From Actinomycetes bacterium (GTDB taxonomy: Bacteria; Actinomycetota; Actinomycetes; S36-B12): a stretch of 10,052 nucleotides of DNA. Below, in pieces: positions 5,804-10,052 of this stretch (position 1 is its first letter; each line of letters begins with the position of its first letter). The notes below the pieces were generated by a model that saw only the letters and a program-made list of their open reading frames with translations, searched no databases and was not told the origin of the DNA. The DNA is taken from NCBI GenBank assembly GCA_030425745.1, contig JAUHZW010000061.1:1-10052 (forward strand), given 5' to 3'. The translations under genes were made by a program, and so were the position numbers.

Positions 5804-7840
5804 TCAGGAATCCGATCCGTCCTCCCGGTCCAACAGCAGGCCCCCGGGCCACGGCTCCGGGTCGGGCTGGGTCCAGACGCTGACCCGGGCGGCCGGGGAG
5901 AGTCCGGCATCGTTCTCCGCGCGTACCCAGAAGGTGTACTCCAGGCCCGGACGCAGCCCCGTGACCGTGAACTCCCGAGACGTGGTGGACACATCACGGC
6001 CGAGACCCCCGGCCACGCGGTACCCGGTGACGGGACTGCCTCCGTCATCGGATGGCGCGCGCCAGGTCAGGCGCACGGAGGTGCGGCTCACATCGCTCGG
6101 AACCAGATCCCGTGGCTCACTCGGCTCGCGCGCGGTGTCGGGCTGTGGCATCGGATCCAGGAGGGTCCAGACGCTGATCATCGACGGAGGAGACTGCCCG
6201 GCCTTGGTGCGCGCCCGGACGGCGATCGTGTACTCCGCTCCGGCCGAGAGGTTGTCGATCACGATCGTTGGCTCCTCCGTGAACCACGACGAGCCGAGCC
6301 CGCCGGTGATGTCATAGCCGACAACCTCAACGGCCTTGGCCCCCTCGGGGGCGTCCCAAGCGAGCGCGATGGCGTCGTGCGTGGTCCACAGCTCGCGCAG
6401 CCCCTGAGGGGCGGGGAGCTCGCGAAGCTCGGTCCGTGGCGCTCGCCGGTCCACGCAGTAGTCGTAGATGCCGGGGGTGATGAGGCTCAGGGGCTGGGCG
6501 CTCTGGTAGCCCATCACCGGACAGACCTTCGGCCACAGGGCGGCCTCGGGTGCATCCTTCGCATTCACATAAATCTTCGGCTGGTACAGCAGGGCCGCGT
6601 TGGCCCAGGGGTTGCCGTTGGCCACCGTGCAGCGGGTCGTCCCTGGGACAATGGCGGCCTCCGCAGAAGTGCGGTCCACCCCGAACATGGTGAGCAGGGC
6701 GTCGTAGCCCGCGAACCGGTTGGTGGAGGCCTGCTGGCCGAACTCATCTGACGTCGAGCATTCGACGGCCCCGTTGATGAGGCTGTTCGTGGCGTTGAAG
6801 CGATCCGCGATGCGACCGTCGACGTCCAGCGGAAGGCCGAGGCTCGCCGGGTCGCTGTTGGGCCGGTACGTGCCGATGACGACCGAGTGGAGGGACGGCT
6901 TGGGTGGCTGGGGCGCCATGTAGAACCAGATGCCTGATCCGAGGACGGTCTCGGCGGTCTGCGCCACCTCGTCGGGTCGCTGGATGAGCCGGTCGGGATC
7001 GCTGAACCAGTCGGCCGAGAAGCCGAAGTAGTTGTACGCGTAACTCAGCTGCTTCATGCCGCGGCCGAAGAAGCTCACATCGGCCGGGGCGCCGAAGTCC
7101 TCGACCGCACCGGCGTTGTAGCTCGTGCACTTGTCGGGATAGCAGTTCTGCTCACGGGTGTAGGTGAGGATGCTCTCCCACCGCGGGCTCGTGCCACCGG
7201 TCTCCTGCGCGGCATGCGCGAAGATCGTGGCGAGTTCGCGCTGGCATGCCGCCTCCACCGTCGCGAAGGTGCCCCTCTCCCCGCACAGATACGGGTATCG
7301 CGCGACGATGTTCAGGAAGGTGGCGTACGAGGTGGCTCCGGTGTCGAAACCGGTCGGGGCGGGTCCGTTGCCGCCCCCGGTGCCGACGATGGCAGGGCGG
7401 ATCATGGTGTTCCATCGGTCCAGGGTCAGGATGCCCGCGGCCGTCCTGACGTTCGCGGGAGCGGCGGCGAGGTTGGCCAGGGAGACCTGAGGGTCGCACG
7501 GAAGGGTGGCGGCCTTCCGGATCGCCTCCATGGTGAAGGGGTCATCGGCTACGGCGGTGTAACGAGCAGGCGGATGCTCGGCGGTGCCCCATGCCCCGAT
7601 CTTCGCCTCGTGCAGGTCCTTGCGGTTGTCCGTGTAGTCGTTGATCGCCTTCTGGGTGTCGGCGAGGACGGCCGGGCTACAGGCGGGCGGGGCATCGACA
7701 CCCGCGGTGCGCGATGACTGGCTCCCGACCCGGCCGGTGACGTCAGCGTGGGCAACGGGGAGGAACGTGAGAGTGATCGCCCCGATCGCGAAGGCAGTCA
7801 GGAGTGTGAGGAACCCACGGCGACGGGGATGCGGACTCAT
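5804..7840 (-). CDS. Secreted GH19 chitinase-like enzyme with two fibronectin type III domains
   Basis: A 678-residue exported protein. A Sec signal peptide is clear: basic MSPHPRRR, a hydrophobic stretch to about residue 29 and a VAHA|D cleavage site near residue 32. A Cys-containing region (about 33-170) of unclear fold follows. The GH19 core (about 170-450) shows FLNIVARYPYLC, then AAQETGG with E213 as probable general acid, TREQNC with E230 as probable second catalytic Glu, and FFGRGMKQLSYAYNYFG (257-273), the family's FYGRG-x-QL pattern with N270. The His that usually precedes the first Glu is Gln here. Two FN3 domains follow (about 476-559 and 572-658), each with a GY-x3-GGLG and an EYT-x3-VRA motif. 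No LPXTG or membrane anchor, so it is probably released. GH19 enzymes hydrolyse chitin, and some act on related polymers. The start at 7840 fits the signal peptide but has only a weak ribosome-binding site. Confidence 0.87.
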   Translation of the reverse strand: MSPHPRRRGFLTLLTAFAIGAITLTFLPVAHADVTGRVGSQSSRTAGVDAPPACSPAVLADTQKAINDYTDNRKDLHEAKIGAWGTAEHPPARYTAVADDPFTMEAIRKAATLPCDPQVSLANLAAAPANVRTAAGILTLDRWNTMIRPAIVGTGGGNGPAPTGFDTGATSYATFLNIVARYPYLCGERGTFATVEAACQRELATIFAHAAQETGGTSPRWESILTYTREQNCYPDKCTSYNAGAVEDFGAPADVSFFGRGMKQLSYAYNYFGFSADWFSDPDRLIQRPDEVAQTAETVLGSGIWFYMAPQPPKPSLHSVVIGTYRPNSDPASLGLPLDVDGRIADRFNATNSLINGAVECSTSDEFGQQASTNRFAGYDALLTMFGVDRTSAEAAIVPGTTRCTVANGNPWANAALLYQPKIYVNAKDAPEAALWPKVCPVMGYQSAQPLSLITPGIYDYCVDRRAPRTELRELPAPQGLRELWTTHDAIALAWDAPEGAKAVEVVGYDITGGLGSSWFTEEPTIVIDNLSAGAEYTIAVRARTKAGQSPPSMISVWTLLDPMPQPDTAREPSEPRDLVPSDVSRTSVRLTWRAPSDDGGSPVTGYRVAGGLGRDVSTTSREFTVTGLRPGLEYTFWVRAENDAGLSPAARVSVWTQPDPEPWPGGLLLDREDGSDS

Positions 7841-7858
7841 GCCCTCAAGGTTAGGAAG

Positions 7859-7883
7859 GCTCAGCAGCCGTTTCCTGCTGAGC
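7859..7883 (-). terminator. Perfect 9-bp inverted repeat, probable valS terminator
   Basis: GCTCAGCAG (7859-7867) and CTGCTGAGC (7875-7883) are perfect inverted complements around a 7-base loop. The hairpin sits 8 bases past the valS stop. On the minus strand it is followed by CTTCCTAACCTT, which is only moderately T-rich, so it may terminate weakly or only attenuate transcription. It lies 18 bases before the chitinase start codon, so it could also act as a leader hairpin of that gene. Confidence 0.6.
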
Positions 7884-7891
7884 GGGCTTGG

Positions 7892-10052
7892 TCAGCCATC
7901 AGCCGCTGGCGCGAGCTCGGCGGCCACCTCGACCGTCGCTCCTCCCTCGACCACCTGGAGGTCGGCGATGCGACCGGCCGCGGCGAGATCGGCCGCGGCG
8001 AGGGTGATGCGGGCAGCCTGGTCGGCCGGAGCTGTGACCGTTGCGGTGCTGATGTCAGCGCGCATGGAGACCTTCGCATCGGACTTCACCTTGCGCACGA
8101 GGGTGAGCGCGGCGGCCATGTCGTCCATGAGTGCGGCATCTGCGTCACCGGCGAGAGCCGCGATGGCTTCAGCCTCGGGCCACTCCTGTCGGTGGATCGA
8201 GCCCTCCTGCCACCAGGACCACACCTCCTCGACCGTGAAGGGGAGGAAGGGGGCGAAGAGGCGCAGCAGGGTGTTGAGCGCCGTGGCGAGCGTGGCCTTC
8301 GCTGACGCTGCGGCGGCCTCGCCCTGAGCTCCGTAGGCGCGCTCCTTCACCAGTTCCACGTAGTCGTCGGTGAAGTTCCAGAAGAACGTCTCGGCGAGTT
8401 CCAGGGCACGGGCGTAGTTGTAGTCCTCGAACGCTTCGGTGGCCTGGCGCACCGTCTCGGCGAGGCGGGCGAGCAGCGCACGGTCCAGGGCCTCGGTGAT
8501 GGCGGCGTCGTTCTCGGCGGCGTCCTGCATGAGGGCGAACTTGCTGGCGTTGAGGATCTTGATCGCCAGACGGCGCCCGATCTTCATCTGGCCGATGTCG
8601 AAGGCGGTGTCGGTGCCGGGGCGGCCGGAGGCGGCCCAGTAGCGGACGGCGTCGGACGAGTACTCGTCGAGCATCGCCATCGGGGTGACGACATTGCCCT
8701 TGGACTTGCTCATCTTCTTGCGGTCCGGGTCGAGGATCCAGCCGGAGATCGCGGCGTCGCTCCAGGGCAGGCAGTCCTCCTCGAGGTGCGCGCGCACGAC
8801 GGAGGAGAACAGCCAGGTGCGGATGATCTCGTGGGCCTGCGGGCGCACATCCATCGGGAAGACGCGCTTCCAGAGGTCCTCGTCGCGCTCCCAGCCGCCG
8901 GCGATCTGCGGGCTGAGAGAACTGGTGGCCCAGGTGTCCATGACGTCCGGGTCGCCCATGAAGCCGCCCGGCACGCCGCGCTGGTCCTCGGTGAAGCCGG
9001 CGGGAACATCGCTGCTGGGGTCGATGGGCAGATCGGCCTCGTCGGGGACCAGCGGGTTGTCGTAGACCGGATTGCCGTCGGCGTCGATGCGGTACCACAG
9101 CGGGATCGGCACCCCGAAGAAGCGCTGGCGTGAGATGAGCCAGTCGCCGTTGAGGCCGTCGACCCAGTTCTCGTAGCGCACCTGCATGTGCGGGGGGTGC
9201 CAGTTGATCTCTCGACCCCGCTCGATGAGCTGCTGCCGGAGCTCGGGCTCTCGGCCGCCGTTGGTGATGTACCACTGGCGGGTCGTGACGATCTCGAGCG
9301 GCTTCTCGCCCTTCTCGAAGAACTTCACCGGGTGGGTGATCGGCTTGGGCTCGCCCACGAGGTCGCCGGTGCCGGTGAGGATCTCGACCATCCGCTCCTT
9401 GGCGGTGTGGCTGGTGGCTCCGGCGAGGGACTCATAGTGCGCACGGCCCTCGTCCGTCGTGATCCACTCAGGCGCTTCGCGGATGATGCGGCCGTCCCAG
9501 CCGATGATCGGACGGGTGGGCAGCTGCAGCTCGCGCCACCACGTGACGTCGGTGAGGTCGCCGAACGTGCAGATCATGGCGATGCCGGAGCCCTTCTCGG
9601 GGTCGGCGAGGGCGTGGGCGACGACGGGCACCTCGACACCGAAGGCCGGCGTGGTGACGGTGGTGCCGAAGAGCGGCTGATACCGCTCGTCGTCGGGGTG
9701 GGCGACGAGGGCGACACAGGCGGCGAGTAGTTCGGGACGGGTCGTCTCGATGAAGACCTTGGTGTTCGGATCGGCGGTGGTCGGGAAGCCGATGCGGTGG
9801 TAGGCGCCGGGGCGTTCGCGGTCCTCGAGTTCGGCCTGGGCGACGGCGGTGCGGAAGGTGACGTCCCACAGTGTGGGCGCCTCGGACTGGTAGGCCTCGC
9901 CGCGTGCAAGGTTGCGCAGGAAGGCCAGCTGGCTCACGCGCTGGGCATTGCCGTCGATGGTCTGGTACGTCTGCGACCAGTCGATGGACAGGCCCATGCG
10001 CCGCCACAGCTCCTCGAAGGCGACCTCGTCCTCGACCGTCAGGCGCTCGCAC
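7892..10052 (-). CDS. valS: Valine--tRNA ligase, C-terminal part (5' end outside window)
   Basis: Class I aminoacyl-tRNA synthetase that charges tRNA-Val with valine in the cytoplasm. The frame runs to the window edge: 719 residues are visible, beginning within CERLTVEDEVAFEELWRRM, so the ATG at 9997 is internal. The N-terminal catalytic part with the HIGH motif is missing because it lies outside the window. Visible parts in order are the rest of the first catalytic half (LSIDWSQTY, SQLAFLRNL), the editing (CP1) domain with the threonine-rich ETTRPE motif and an aspartate-containing GSGIAMICTFGD segment, the second catalytic half with GDWLISRQRFFGVPIP and PDVMDTWATSSLSPQI, the KMSKS loop at 8702-8716, and the anticodon-binding helical domain. 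The end is short and lacks the long coiled-coil tRNA-binding arm of E. coli-type ValRS; this plus FPMDVRPQAHEIIRTW suggests the archaeal-like type 2 form. The gene is intact within the window, is followed by a hairpin and sits on the opposite strand to the pilus-type cluster. Confidence 0.96.
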   Translation of the reverse strand, partial: CERLTVEDEVAFEELWRRMGLSIDWSQTYQTIDGNAQRVSQLAFLRNLARGEAYQSEAPTLWDVTFRTAVAQAELEDRERPGAYHRIGFPTTADPNTKVFIETTRPELLAACVALVAHPDDERYQPLFGTTVTTPAFGVEVPVVAHALADPEKGSGIAMICTFGDLTDVTWWRELQLPTRPIIGWDGRIIREAPEWITTDEGRAHYESLAGATSHTAKERMVEILTGTGDLVGEPKPITHPVKFFEKGEKPLEIVTTRQWYITNGGREPELRQQLIERGREINWHPPHMQVRYENWVDGLNGDWLISRQRFFGVPIPLWYRIDADGNPVYDNPLVPDEADLPIDPSSDVPAGFTEDQRGVPGGFMGDPDVMDTWATSSLSPQIAGGWERDEDLWKRVFPMDVRPQAHEIIRTWLFSSVVRAHLEEDCLPWSDAAISGWILDPDRKKMSKSKGNVVTPMAMLDEYSSDAVRYWAASGRPGTDTAFDIGQMKIGRRLAIKILNASKFALMQDAAENDAAITEALDRALLARLAETVRQATEAFEDYNYARALELAETFFWNFTDDYVELVKERAYGAQGEAAAASAKATLATALNTLLRLFAPFLPFTVEEVWSWWQEGSIHRQEWPEAEAIAALAGDADAALMDDMAAALTLVRKVKSDAKVSMRADISTATVTAPADQAARITLAAADLAAAGRIADLQVVEGGATVEVAAELAPAADG

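Noticed and set aside
7748..8327. Plus-strand frames across the valS 3' end and chitinase 5' end
   Set aside because: They overlap two well-supported minus-strand genes and show no domain or ribosome-binding site.
8169..9275. Long minus-strand open frame (368 codons) inside valS
   Set aside because: It overlaps the clearly real valS in another frame and has an Arg/Pro/Ala/His-biased composition; a shadow.

Overview
The window is GC-rich (roughly two thirds G+C by eye), with GC-biased third codon positions, tightly packed genes and several ATGA stop/start overlaps. This points to an actinomycete-type high-GC Gram-positive bacterium. No tRNA, rRNA, CRISPR array or insertion sequence was seen.

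Left two thirds (1-5800, + strand): seven genes that look like part of a type IV pilus / Tad-type surface-appendage locus. In order: the 3' end of an unrecognised gene; a DUF4388 (PATAN-like) / winged-helix / coiled-coil protein; a complete type-IV prepilin peptidase (PilD) overlapping it by 4 bases; two small unrecognised proteins; a TadZ/CpaE-like ATPase with a degenerate receiver-like N-terminus and a deviant Walker A P-loop; and another small unrecognised protein overlapping the ATPase by 4 bases. Gaps of 189 and 148 bases split this into perhaps three transcription units, and both gaps carry a similar 17-base motif. No pilin, PilB/PilT/TadA motor or platform protein lies in the window, so the rest of any machine must be elsewhere. 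A plausible reading is that PilD processes prepilins while the TadZ-like ATPase and the DUF4388 protein place or regulate the assembly machine. The four unknown proteins are candidate accessory parts.

Right third (5804-10052, - strand): a secreted GH19 chitinase-like enzyme with two C-terminal fibronectin type III domains, converging on the pilus-type cluster with only 3 bases between stop codons. Upstream of it is the 3' two thirds or more of valS (valyl-tRNA synthetase), whose sequence looks like the archaeal-like 'type 2' form. A perfect 9-bp inverted repeat lies in the 51-base gap between valS and the chitinase gene and probably acts as a terminator. The right third appears functionally unrelated to the left part.
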